NCBI GenBank assembly: GCA_903960725.1
Contig: CAJCBY010000289.1
Span: 1-7,412 of the forward strand
DNA length: 7,412 nucleotides
Reading direction: 5' to 3'
Origin: an uncultured Cytophagaceae bacterium
Lineage (GTDB): Bacteria; Bacteroidota; Bacteroidia; Cytophagales; Spirosomataceae
This document shows positions 1 to 5,625 of the stretch, piece by piece (position 1 is the first letter of the stretch; every line of letters starts with the position of its first letter). The notes beneath the pieces are model-generated. The model made no database searches, was not told the origin of the DNA, and saw only the letters and a list, made by a program, of their open reading frames with translations. A program made the position numbers and the translations under genes.

Positions 1-1567
1 ATTTCAACCAAGCACTTCGCGAATCGTGTTCGCCGCGTAACACCAATAAATCCTTAACCACTCCCGGTTTTTCACCATGTCCAAAACCGAAGGCTCGGAT
101 ACCCGAAATCGCAAATTTTCCTGCCGCCATATGGTGATTCAATAGCTTTAGGTAGCGCACTTCCACTGGCTTCTTCAGTTCAATATAATCGTGAGGAACA
201 TCAGTTTTATTCGTAGACTTATCTATAATCAAGTCCCATTTCTGGCCATCTTTACTTCCTAGCACTTGGTACTGGTGGTAAATTCCATTGATCTTTCCGA
301 GGAAACTCGAATCAACATCCTGATCCGCATAATTAATCTGCAAGGCTTTCAGCGTAGAAACCTCCCCTAAATCGGATTCAATCCACTCCCCTTTTTTCGA
401 AGAGGCCGCTGACCAATACGTCTTCATTTGCTCATCCACGGCATAATTTGCGGAATAACCCGGTAAACTGGACGAAACACGGACTGGCTTATTGTAATTC
501 AACAACATCCAACCCGTAAATAATTCTGAAGGCTGATCCACTTTTTTCGTAGGCATATGGTGCGGATAATCCCCGTAGGCTGTATTGGTAAACATAATCC
601 CGTCTTTATCAAAATACGTAGGCCAAAGTCCTAACCGACGCTCAAAACTATTCTTCACCGCAATCGTAATCGTCGTCACATGCCACCAATTACCATACTG
701 TCCTTCAAAAGTTGCCCCGTGACCCGCACCGCGAGTAAATCCACCTGGCTTGAACGAAAACGGATTATGTGCTTGATAGGTAAATGGTCCCATCGGATGA
801 TCCGACGTATATACCCCATCCCCATAAGCCGAAAATTCCGTCCCTGGCGCCCCGTATTGTAAATAATACTTGCCCTTGTATTTATTCATCCAAGCCCCTT
901 CCATAAAGGGTTTCAAGAAAGTATTGTCTTGGTATTCCCCAAAACGTTCCCAACCATGCAATTCATCATTCAGCTTAATCAAATCCTTGCGCTCCCCAAT
1001 CGGTTGCAAGGTCTTGCGATCGATTTCCTGACCATACATCGGGTAGAAATTGCTCGATCCGTGGTACAAATACAGTCGATTATCATCATCCAAAAAGAAC
1101 GCGGGATCCCAGGCTCCAGCCGAAAAGGCATGCACGGCTTCTTTCCAAGTGTCTGTTTCAGGCTTTTGGGAATACCAAAGCGTAAAATCCTTCGCATACG
1201 TAGAACCTATCACTAACAAACTATCCCCTAAAACAATAGTCGCCGGGGCACACAGTTCATCATAAACTTTGTGGTAAGGCTGTAAAAATCGACGCGAAAC
1301 GAAGTTCCATTTTAGCATATCCGAACTCCACCAATAGCCCCATTGATTCGTCGAAAACAAGTAATATTTGTCTTTAAAATACGAAATAACGGGATCTGCC
1401 GTAGCCCTGTGGCGTCCTTGTTCTGAAAAATTAGGGATGGGGGTAAATCCGTAATCCAAATTCATCGGATTGCAATAGGTGGTTTGTGCAGGCAATGAAA
1501 TGCTCTGCGCCCCAGCAAAAAATGTAAAAGACAAAATAAAAAGCAGCAATGCTGGAACAATTTTCAT
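1..1567 (-). CDS. Secreted GH43-family glycoside hydrolase with discoidin-like domain (3' end outside window)
   Basis: My translation from the ATG at 1567 runs 522 codons without a stop to the left edge, so the C-terminus is missing. Residues 1-20 form a signal peptide (Lys2, hydrophobic stretch, AGA before Gln21), so the enzyme is exported. Residues about 30-350 look like a five-bladed GH43 propeller. Candidate catalytic residues are Asp58 in ATADPV (base), Asp154 in WDPAFF (pKa modulator) and Glu223 in FMEGAW (acid); RGAGHG at 279-284 fits the conserved core histidine region. Residues about 360-493 resemble a discoidin/F5-8C (CBM32-like) sugar-binding domain (AVDEQMKTYWSA; YLKLLN near the end). 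From about 501 the pattern PGVVKDLLVLRGEHD resembles the first strand of an Fn3-like domain. GH43 enzymes cleave arabinose-, xylose- or galactose-containing glycans; the substrate cannot be read here. No SusC/SusD gene is next to its start; the downstream side is not visible. Confidence 0.87.
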   Translation of the reverse strand, partial: MKIVPALLLFILSFTFFAGAQSISLPAQTTYCNPMNLDYGFTPIPNFSEQGRHRATADPVISYFKDKYYLFSTNQWGYWWSSDMLKWNFVSRRFLQPYHKVYDELCAPATIVLGDSLLVIGSTYAKDFTLWYSQKPETDTWKEAVHAFSAGAWDPAFFLDDDNRLYLYHGSSNFYPMYGQEIDRKTLQPIGERKDLIKLNDELHGWERFGEYQDNTFLKPFMEGAWMNKYKGKYYLQYGAPGTEFSAYGDGVYTSDHPMGPFTYQAHNPFSFKPGGFTRGAGHGATFEGQYGNWWHVTTITIAVKNSFERRLGLWPTYFDKDGIMFTNTAYGDYPHHMPTKKVDQPSELFTGWMLLNYNKPVRVSSSLPGYSANYAVDEQMKTYWSAASSKKGEWIESDLGEVSTLKALQINYADQDVDSSFLGKINGIYHQYQVLGSKDGQKWDLIIDKSTNKTDVPHDYIELKKPVEVRYLKLLNHHMAAGKFAISGIRAFGFGHGEKPGVVKDLLVLRGEHDSRSAWLK

Positions 1568-1587
1568 AGTTTTGAGGTCATATAGGT

Positions 1588-1603
1588 GCTAGAATAAACT
1601 AGC
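1588..1603. repeat. Perfect inverted repeat GCTAG-N6-CTAGC in a divergent intergenic region
   Basis: The 42 bp between the glycosidase start and the crtW start contain GCTAG (1588-1592), six bases AATAAA, then CTAGC (1599-1603). The right arm ends 6 bp before the crtW ATG. The arms are exact, but only 5 bp long, so chance is possible. The position in a short divergent promoter region would suit an operator for a dimeric regulator. It has no T-tract and is too short for a terminator. No regulator gene lies nearby to pair it with. Confidence 0.35.
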
Positions 1604-1609
1604 CAATTT

Positions 1610-2305
1610 ATGAGCAAAGTAAATAAATTTCAGGGAATTATTTGGGCTGCGGTGCTGATCACCCTTTGGAGCGCGAATTTAGCCTATTGGATTAACGCTG
1701 ATTTCAGCTGGTCAGATCCTTGGATTTACATAGCCATTCTGTTTCAGACCCATTTGTATACCGGCCTATTTATCACGTCTCACGATGCCATCCATGGGGT
1801 TGTTTATGCGGAGAACTCCCGTCTAAATCACGCGATTGGGCGCTTCTGTACCATCCTATTTGCTTTCAATGATTACAGTACTTTGCGGTCAAAACACCAT
1901 TTGCACCATGCCCACGTGAACACAGATAACGACCCAGATGTACATCAAGGTCCTTTTTTATTCTGGTGGTTCAAATTTATTTGGCAATATGTTACTTGGA
2001 AACAAGTGCTAGCAATGGCGATTACCTACAACATTTTGAAACTCTGGTTTCCCATGTGGAATTTGATTCTGTTTTGGGAACTGCCGGCCATCTTGAGTAC
2101 GCTTCAATTATTTATTTTCGGAACGTACCTGCCGCACCGGGGGGAACATGGTCCTGAGAACAAACAGCAGTCCAGAAGTCAAGGTAAAAACCACGTATGG
2201 GCGTTTATTTCGTGCTACTTTTTTGGCTATCATTATGAACACCATGCGCATCCCTATTTGCCTTGGTATAAATTACCGAAAGCGAAGGACGAAAGCCTTG
2301 CCTAG
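1610..2305 (+). CDS. crtW: Beta-carotene 4-ketolase, CrtW-like (membrane di-iron fatty-acid-desaturase superfamily)
   Basis: 231 residues, near the usual CrtW length of about 240-260. It is a hydrophobic membrane protein with the three histidine clusters of the di-iron desaturase/hydroxylase superfamily: HDAIH (58-62), HHLHH (96-100) followed by the acidic NDPD at 107-110, and HYEHH (208-212) followed by a proline and PWYKLP. The string FGTYLPHR (170-177) and the third box within a FGYHxEHH..P..PW context are characteristic of CrtW ketolases rather than CrtZ hydroxylases or acyl-lipid desaturases. CrtW adds a keto group at C4 of a beta-ionone ring, giving echinenone/canthaxanthin-type or, in Cytophagales, flexixanthin-type pigments. 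The ATG at 1610 is the only start giving the complete N-terminus; no Shine-Dalgarno precedes it, as usual in Bacteroidota. No other carotenoid gene is in the window, so its substrate must come from genes elsewhere. A related ring hydroxylase is the main alternative. Confidence 0.85.
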   Translation: MSKVNKFQGIIWAAVLITLWSANLAYWINADFSWSDPWIYIAILFQTHLYTGLFITSHDAIHGVVYAENSRLNHAIGRFCTILFAFNDYSTLRSKHHLHHAHVNTDNDPDVHQGPFLFWWFKFIWQYVTWKQVLAMAITYNILKLWFPMWNLILFWELPAILSTLQLFIFGTYLPHRGEHGPENKQQSRSQGKNHVWAFISCYFFGYHYEHHAHPYLPWYKLPKAKDESLA

Positions 2306-2327
2306 ACCTAGATTTTTCCTAAATTTG
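2298..2327 (+). promoter_or_regulatory. Bacteroidota-type promoter for pyrH-frr
   Basis: TTG at 2298-2300, a 19-bp spacer, then TAAATTTG at 2320-2327, an exact match to the phylum's TAnnTTTG -7 element. The spacing is within the usual range. Transcription would start near 2332-2335, leaving a leader of about 25 nt before the pyrH ATG. The TTG box lies inside the last codons of crtW, so pyrH-frr should have its own promoter even though crtW reads in the same direction with no terminator visible between them. The spacer contains the tandem hexamer CCTAGA twice (2301-2312). Confidence 0.6.
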
Positions 2328-2359
2328 CATCGCACAAAATCGACATAAACGAGCTCCTC

Positions 2360-3070
2360 ATGAAAGAACCTAAATACAAACGCATTTTATTGAAACTTTC
2401 AGGCGAATCTCTTTCGACAGATGGAGAAGTGATTGATCCGAACATTCTAGGTCAATATGCAGCTGAAATCAAAAAAGTGCATGATTTAGGTGTTGAAGTA
2501 GCCATTGTGATTGGTGGAGGAAATATTTTCCGCGGTGCAAGCGCAGCAAAAGCTGGCATCGACCGGGTTCAAGGCGATTACATGGGCATGTTAGCCACAG
2601 TAATTAACGGAATGGCGGTACAGGCATCTTTGGAAAAACAAGGATTGTACACGCGCATGATGACAGCCATCAAGGTAGAAGCGGTTTGCGAACCCTTCAT
2701 CCGTCGCCGTGCTATGCGTCACTTAGAAAAAGGTCGTATCGTAATTTTTGGTGCAGGAACTGGTAACCCGTATTTCACGACGGATTCTACTGCCTCATTA
2801 CGAGCGATTGAAATAGAAGCAGATGTGGTGTTAAAAGGAACCCGTGTAGATGGCGTTTATACTGCTGACCCAGAAAAAGATGCCTCCGCAACACGCTATG
2901 CAAACCTAAGTTTCGCTGAAGCTATCTCAAAAGGGTTAAAAATTATGGATACCACGGCATTTACCTTATGCCAAGAAAATAACGTTCCTATCATCGTGTT
3001 TGACATGAACAAAGAAGGGAATTTAGCCGCCTTAGTATCGGGTGAGGATGTTGGAACATTAATTAGTTAA
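2360..3070 (+). CDS. pyrH: UMP kinase (uridylate kinase)
   Basis: Cytosolic enzyme that phosphorylates UMP to UDP with ATP, feeding RNA, CTP and UDP-sugar synthesis; a hexamer in characterised bacteria. The 236 residues match the family length and show the amino-acid-kinase fold signatures in order: [11 protein letters not shown] (7-17, phosphate-binding lysine), [10 protein letters not shown] (50-59, glycine loop), the UMP-contacting region around Asp73 in [19 protein letters not shown] (133-145), and [14 protein letters not shown] (158-171) of the ATP site. ATG at 2360 places the first beta-strand normally. It is 8 bp upstream of frr and almost certainly cotranscribed with it. The rpsB-tsf genes that precede pyrH in many bacteria are absent here; crtW is upstream instead. 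Confidence 0.97.
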   Translation: MKEPKYKRILLKLSGESLSTDGEVIDPNILGQYAAEIKKVHDLGVEVAIVIGGGNIFRGASAAKAGIDRVQGDYMGMLATVINGMAVQASLEKQGLYTRMMTAIKVEAVCEPFIRRRAMRHLEKGRIVIFGAGTGNPYFTTDSTASLRAIEIEADVVLKGTRVDGVYTADPEKDASATRYANLSFAEAISKGLKIMDTTAFTLCQENNVPIIVFDMNKEGNLAALVSGEDVGTLIS

Positions 3071-3078
3071 TTGATAAA

Positions 3079-3639
3079 ATGGAAGAAATCGAATTCTATA
3101 TTGACGCAACCGTCGAAACCATGGATGGGGCGATCAAGCACTTAAGTATCGAATTATCAAAAATTAGAGCTGGAAAAGCAAGCACATCCATGCTGGATGG
3201 TTTAACTATCGATTATTATGGGATGCAAACGCCTATTTCAGGTGCTGCATCGATTACGACTCCGGACGCGCGTACGATTGCGATTAAGCCTTTTGAAAAG
3301 GGAATTTTCGCTGAAATCGAGAAGTCTATTCGTAATTCAAGCTTGGGATTAAATCCCATGAATGATGGTGAAATCATACGTTTGTCGATTCCTCCTTTGA
3401 CAGAAGACCGTCGCCGTGATTTAGTCAAGCGTTGTAAGCAAGAAATTGAGGTGGCTAAGATTAATATCCGCAATGCGCGTCAAGACGGAAACAATAGCAT
3501 CAAGAAGTTAAAAGGGGATGGCGTATCGGAAGATGCAATTAAAGAGGCAGAAGATAAGATCCAAAAGAAAACAGATACCTATATCGCAAAGATCGACCAG
3601 ATCTTTGCTGAGAAGGAAAAAGACATCATGTCGGTATAA
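3079..3639 (+). CDS. frr: Ribosome recycling factor
   Basis: RRF works with EF-G to split the post-termination ribosome into subunits after peptide release. The 186 residues match the usual length of about 185. The N-terminal helix carries the family pattern LSKIRAGKAS (26-35), equivalent to LSxIRTGRAS; the small beta/alpha domain has TIDYYGMQTPI and the following ARTIAIKPFEK; the return to the three-helix bundle shows LSIPPLTEDRRRDLVK and NIRNARQDGNN, the conserved arginine-rich ribosome-binding stretch. The gene starts 8 bp after the pyrH stop without a Shine-Dalgarno, and ends directly before a strong hairpin terminator, closing a two-gene operon. Nothing is unusual in the protein. Confidence 0.97.
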   Translation: MEEIEFYIDATVETMDGAIKHLSIELSKIRAGKASTSMLDGLTIDYYGMQTPISGAASITTPDARTIAIKPFEKGIFAEIEKSIRNSSLGLNPMNDGEIIRLSIPPLTEDRRRDLVKRCKQEIEVAKINIRNARQDGNNSIKKLKGDGVSEDAIKEAEDKIQKKTDTYIAKIDQIFAEKEKDIMSV

Positions 3640-3643
3640 ACAG

Positions 3644-3669
3644 AAAGCCTCGAAATTCGAGGCTTTTTT
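3644..3669 (+). terminator. Rho-independent terminator after frr
   Basis: AAAGCCTCG (3644-3652) pairs with CGAGGCTTT (3658-3666) around a short AAATT loop, and the plus strand continues as a run of six T (3664-3669). It starts 5 bp after the frr stop. The T-run also contains two bases of the stop codon of the opposing patatin gene (3668-3670), so the convergent genes share this element. For minus-strand transcripts the stem is equally good but the following T-tract (CTGTTTAT) is weak, so termination of the patatin message here is less certain. Confidence 0.85.
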
Positions 3670-4528
3670 AATCACTCATACCTTGTGCGTACCCCATTTC
3701 AAGCATTCTGCGAATGTCCATCTTCGTGAAATGCTGAATATCAATACTAAGCGGTTGCTTCGGTCGAATAATCCTTAATTTGACTTCAGAGCGTTGCATC
3801 CGAAGATCCGCATTCAAAATCTCATTTACAGCGATATCCATTACCCGATCCACTAAGGCCAATAGATCCCCGGAATCAAAATCCCCTCCCTCAATCATTT
3901 CCGTGTGGCAAGCGATAACAACTACCTCAGTTGCACCATCCTGAATGGCTTTTTGCAAGGGCGCCACGTCACGCAAACCACCATCCAGATAAGATTTACG
4001 CGTCTCCCCATTAATCTTCACTACAGGCATTAAAATCGGAACCGCCGAGGATGCCAATAGATACTCTTGAAAGTTCTCGAAACTGGGATCAACATAATGC
4101 ATAGCTCCATCCAAGACATTAACGGCACCTACTTTCAAGCCAACAGGACTCGCACTAAGGTTCCTACTTTGTAAAACATCCTGTAATAAATCGCGCAAAG
4201 GACTAGTATCTACTAAACCTTTAAATTTTTTAGTCAACGCAGACCAACCTAATTCAAACAGATTAAAGGGTTTAGACAAACTCTGTGGATGTGTAATGCG
4301 AAGCTCCCAAAAGTCCCACAAATCTTGCGCTGCTTGTGGATAGGAAATAGGCAAATGGGCATTCGCTTGCTGGCCAAATTGATTGACTAAATAGGCTGCA
4401 TTTAAACTCCCTGCAGAAACTCCATAAATGGCATCAGGCTGGTAGCCTTGCTCAAAAAGCGCTTTGATAACACCCGCTTGAAAGGCCCCTTTAACTGAAC
4501 CACCGGCTAAGACTAAAATCTTACTCAT
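3668..4528 (-). CDS. Patatin-like phospholipase family protein
   Basis: Predicted serine acyl hydrolase acting on lipids. Of the 286 residues, the N-terminal half has the patatin signatures: oxyanion-hole loop AGGSVKGAFQAG (8-19), nucleophile elbow GVSAGS with Ser38 (36-41), and the dyad aspartate Asp182 in the LDGGLRD motif (181-187). ASSAVP (159-164) is the usual preceding helix-turn. There is no signal peptide or membrane segment, so it is likely cytosolic or peripherally membrane-bound. The first glycine loop is AGGSVKG rather than the common GGGxxG, a tolerated variation. The length fits the small single-domain bacterial patatins related to RssA-like proteins, without the outer-membrane barrel of PlpD types. 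The true lipid substrate and physiological role are unknown. It is convergent with frr and divergent from the prenyl synthase gene. Confidence 0.9.
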   Translation of the reverse strand: MSKILVLAGGSVKGAFQAGVIKALFEQGYQPDAIYGVSAGSLNAAYLVNQFGQQANAHLPISYPQAAQDLWDFWELRITHPQSLSKPFNLFELGWSALTKKFKGLVDTSPLRDLLQDVLQSRNLSASPVGLKVGAVNVLDGAMHYVDPSFENFQEYLLASSAVPILMPVVKINGETRKSYLDGGLRDVAPLQKAIQDGATEVVVIACHTEMIEGGDFDSGDLLALVDRVMDIAVNEILNADLRMQRSEVKLRIIRPKQPLSIDIQHFTKMDIRRMLEMGYAQGMSD

Positions 4529-4554
4529 AATACCTGTTTATCCACAATTCTGAT

Positions 4555-4584
4555 TAAATTTACGCAATTTACCGATTCAATCAA
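4555..4584 (-). promoter_or_regulatory. Bacteroidota-type promoter for the patatin-like gene
   Basis: Read on the minus strand: TTG (4584-4582), a 19-bp spacer, then TAAATTTA (4562-4555), which differs from TAnnTTTG only in the last base. Transcription would begin near 4549, about 20 nt before the patatin ATG at 4528. TAAATTTA is its own reverse complement, so the same eight bases could also serve as the -7 element of the divergent prenyl synthase gene; on the plus strand, however, I find no TTG at the expected distance. Confidence 0.5.
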
Positions 4585-4589
4585 CCCAC

Positions 4590-5564
4590 ATGCCTTACTC
4601 CATCTCTTCCATTCAAGCACCCATCGATGATTCGATGAAAGCATTCGAAGGGAAGTTCAAAACTTTCATGAAGACAAAAGTGATGTTGCTCGACACCATC
4701 ATGCATTACATTGTCCAACGAAAGGGAAAACAGATGCGTCCCATGTTCGTTTTTTTAACCGCAGGATGTGTAGGGGAAATTACGGAAAAAACCTTTCGAG
4801 GTGCAGCCTTAATCGAATTATTGCACACAGCCACTCTTGTTCACGACGATGTCGTAGATGACTCGAATTATAGACGCGGGTTTTTCTCCATCAATGCGAT
4901 TTGGAAAAATAAGATTGCCGTCTTAGTAGGCGATTATTTACTCTCTAAAGGGTTATTGCTTTCCGTAGAACACGAGGACTTCGATCTCTTGAAATCAGTT
5001 TCCACCGCTGTTCGTGAGATGTCTGAAGGCGAATTATTGCAAATTGAGAAAGCAAGAAAACTAGACATCACAGAAGATGTTTATTTTGATATTATTACAA
5101 AGAAAACAGCCACATTAATCGCAGCTTGCTGTGCGGTCGGATTTCAATCTGCCGGCGCTGATGCAGAAATGGTAGAAAAGGCACGCCTATTCGGAGAAAA
5201 AGTAGGTATTGCGTTCCAAATCAAGGATGACCTATTTGACTATGGGGATGCGGAAATAGGAAAACCGTTGGGAATCGACATCAAAGAGAAAAAGATGACT
5301 TTGCCGCTGATTTATGCGTTGCAAAATACCGACACCTCGAACAAAAAATACATTATTCAACTGATCAAAAAAGAATCAGAGGATTCCAATAAAGTACGAG
5401 AAGTCATTCAATTCGTTAAATCGACCGGAGGCCTAGCCTATGCCAACAAGAAAATGAATGAAATCGCTGAAGAAGCGAGGGCTATCTTAGCTACCTTCCC
5501 TGCGTCTGAGTACAGAAACTCGTTAGGCGATCTAATCAGCTATACCATCGAAAGAAATAAATAG
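4590..5564 (+). CDS. Long-chain trans-polyprenyl diphosphate synthase (IspB-like)
   Basis: Head-to-tail prenyltransferase that extends allylic diphosphates with isopentenyl diphosphate. The 324 residues match the family. Motifs in order: GKQMRP (46-51), the first aspartate-rich motif DDVVD (86-90) in HTATLVHDDVVDDSNYRRG, the GDYLL segment (114-118), KKTATL (171-176) and the second aspartate-rich motif QIKDDLFDY (210-218), then GKPLGIDIKEKKMTLPLIYAL. The residues just before the first motif are small (Ala81, Thr82), as in octaprenyl/heptaprenyl synthases, so a long product is likelier than farnesyl or geranylgeranyl diphosphate. In Bacteroidota the likely use is the menaquinone side chain; chain length cannot be read from the sequence. 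A geranylgeranyl product feeding carotenoids (crtW is 2.3 kb upstream) is a less likely alternative. Probably monocistronic: divergent from the patatin gene and closed by a hairpin. An in-frame ATG at codon 16 (4635) is a possible shorter start. Confidence 0.92.
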   Translation: MPYSISSIQAPIDDSMKAFEGKFKTFMKTKVMLLDTIMHYIVQRKGKQMRPMFVFLTAGCVGEITEKTFRGAALIELLHTATLVHDDVVDDSNYRRGFFSINAIWKNKIAVLVGDYLLSKGLLLSVEHEDFDLLKSVSTAVREMSEGELLQIEKARKLDITEDVYFDIITKKTATLIAACCAVGFQSAGADAEMVEKARLFGEKVGIAFQIKDDLFDYGDAEIGKPLGIDIKEKKMTLPLIYALQNTDTSNKKYIIQLIKKESEDSNKVREVIQFVKSTGGLAYANKKMNEIAEEARAILATFPASEYRNSLGDLISYTIERNK

Positions 5565-5585
5565 GCAAATGCCATATTTAGTCAT

Positions 5586-5617
5586 AAAAAAAGGGAACCC
5601 GTAACAGGTTCCCTTTT
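5586..5617. terminator. Bidirectional hairpin terminator between convergent genes
   Basis: GGGAACC (5593-5599) pairs with GGTTCCC (5607-5613) around a 7-base loop, and flanking A-run (5586-5592) and T-run (5614-5617) extend the pairing by four A-T pairs. On the minus strand the stem is followed by seven T, a strong terminator for transcripts arriving from the left on plus being matched by a weaker TTTTCT tail. It begins 21 bp after the prenyl synthase stop and ends 8 bp before the stop of the opposing barrel gene, so for the minus-strand gene it lies just downstream of the coding end, where its seven-T tail is well placed. Confidence 0.85.
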
Positions 5618-5625
5618 CTATTTGA

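Noticed and set aside
680..1265. Several short open frames on both strands (680-862, 929-1216 and 1050-1265 plus; 979-1197 minus)
   Set aside because: All lie inside the intact minus-strand glycosidase frame, which carries recognisable motifs throughout. Their translations show no family signature. The minus-strand 979-1197 frame is also out of register with the glycosidase.
2301..2312. Tandem CCTAGA hexamer as a regulatory repeat
   Set aside because: Only two copies, one of which includes the crtW stop codon; too short to separate from chance. Kept only as a note on the promoter.
1966..2348. Open frames 1966-2157 and 2148-2348 on plus, overlapping crtW
   Set aside because: They are alternative frames of the ketolase gene; the ketolase frame holds the histidine boxes, and these have no motif.
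3216..3778. Open frames 3216-3473 minus and 3518-3778 plus around frr
   Set aside because: They are shadows of frr and of the patatin gene. The second spans the terminator and two unrelated coding regions, which is not plausible for a real gene.
1610..5564. A carotenoid/isoprenoid operon joining crtW and the prenyl synthase
   Set aside because: pyrH-frr with its own terminator and a minus-strand patatin gene lie between them, so they cannot share one transcript.
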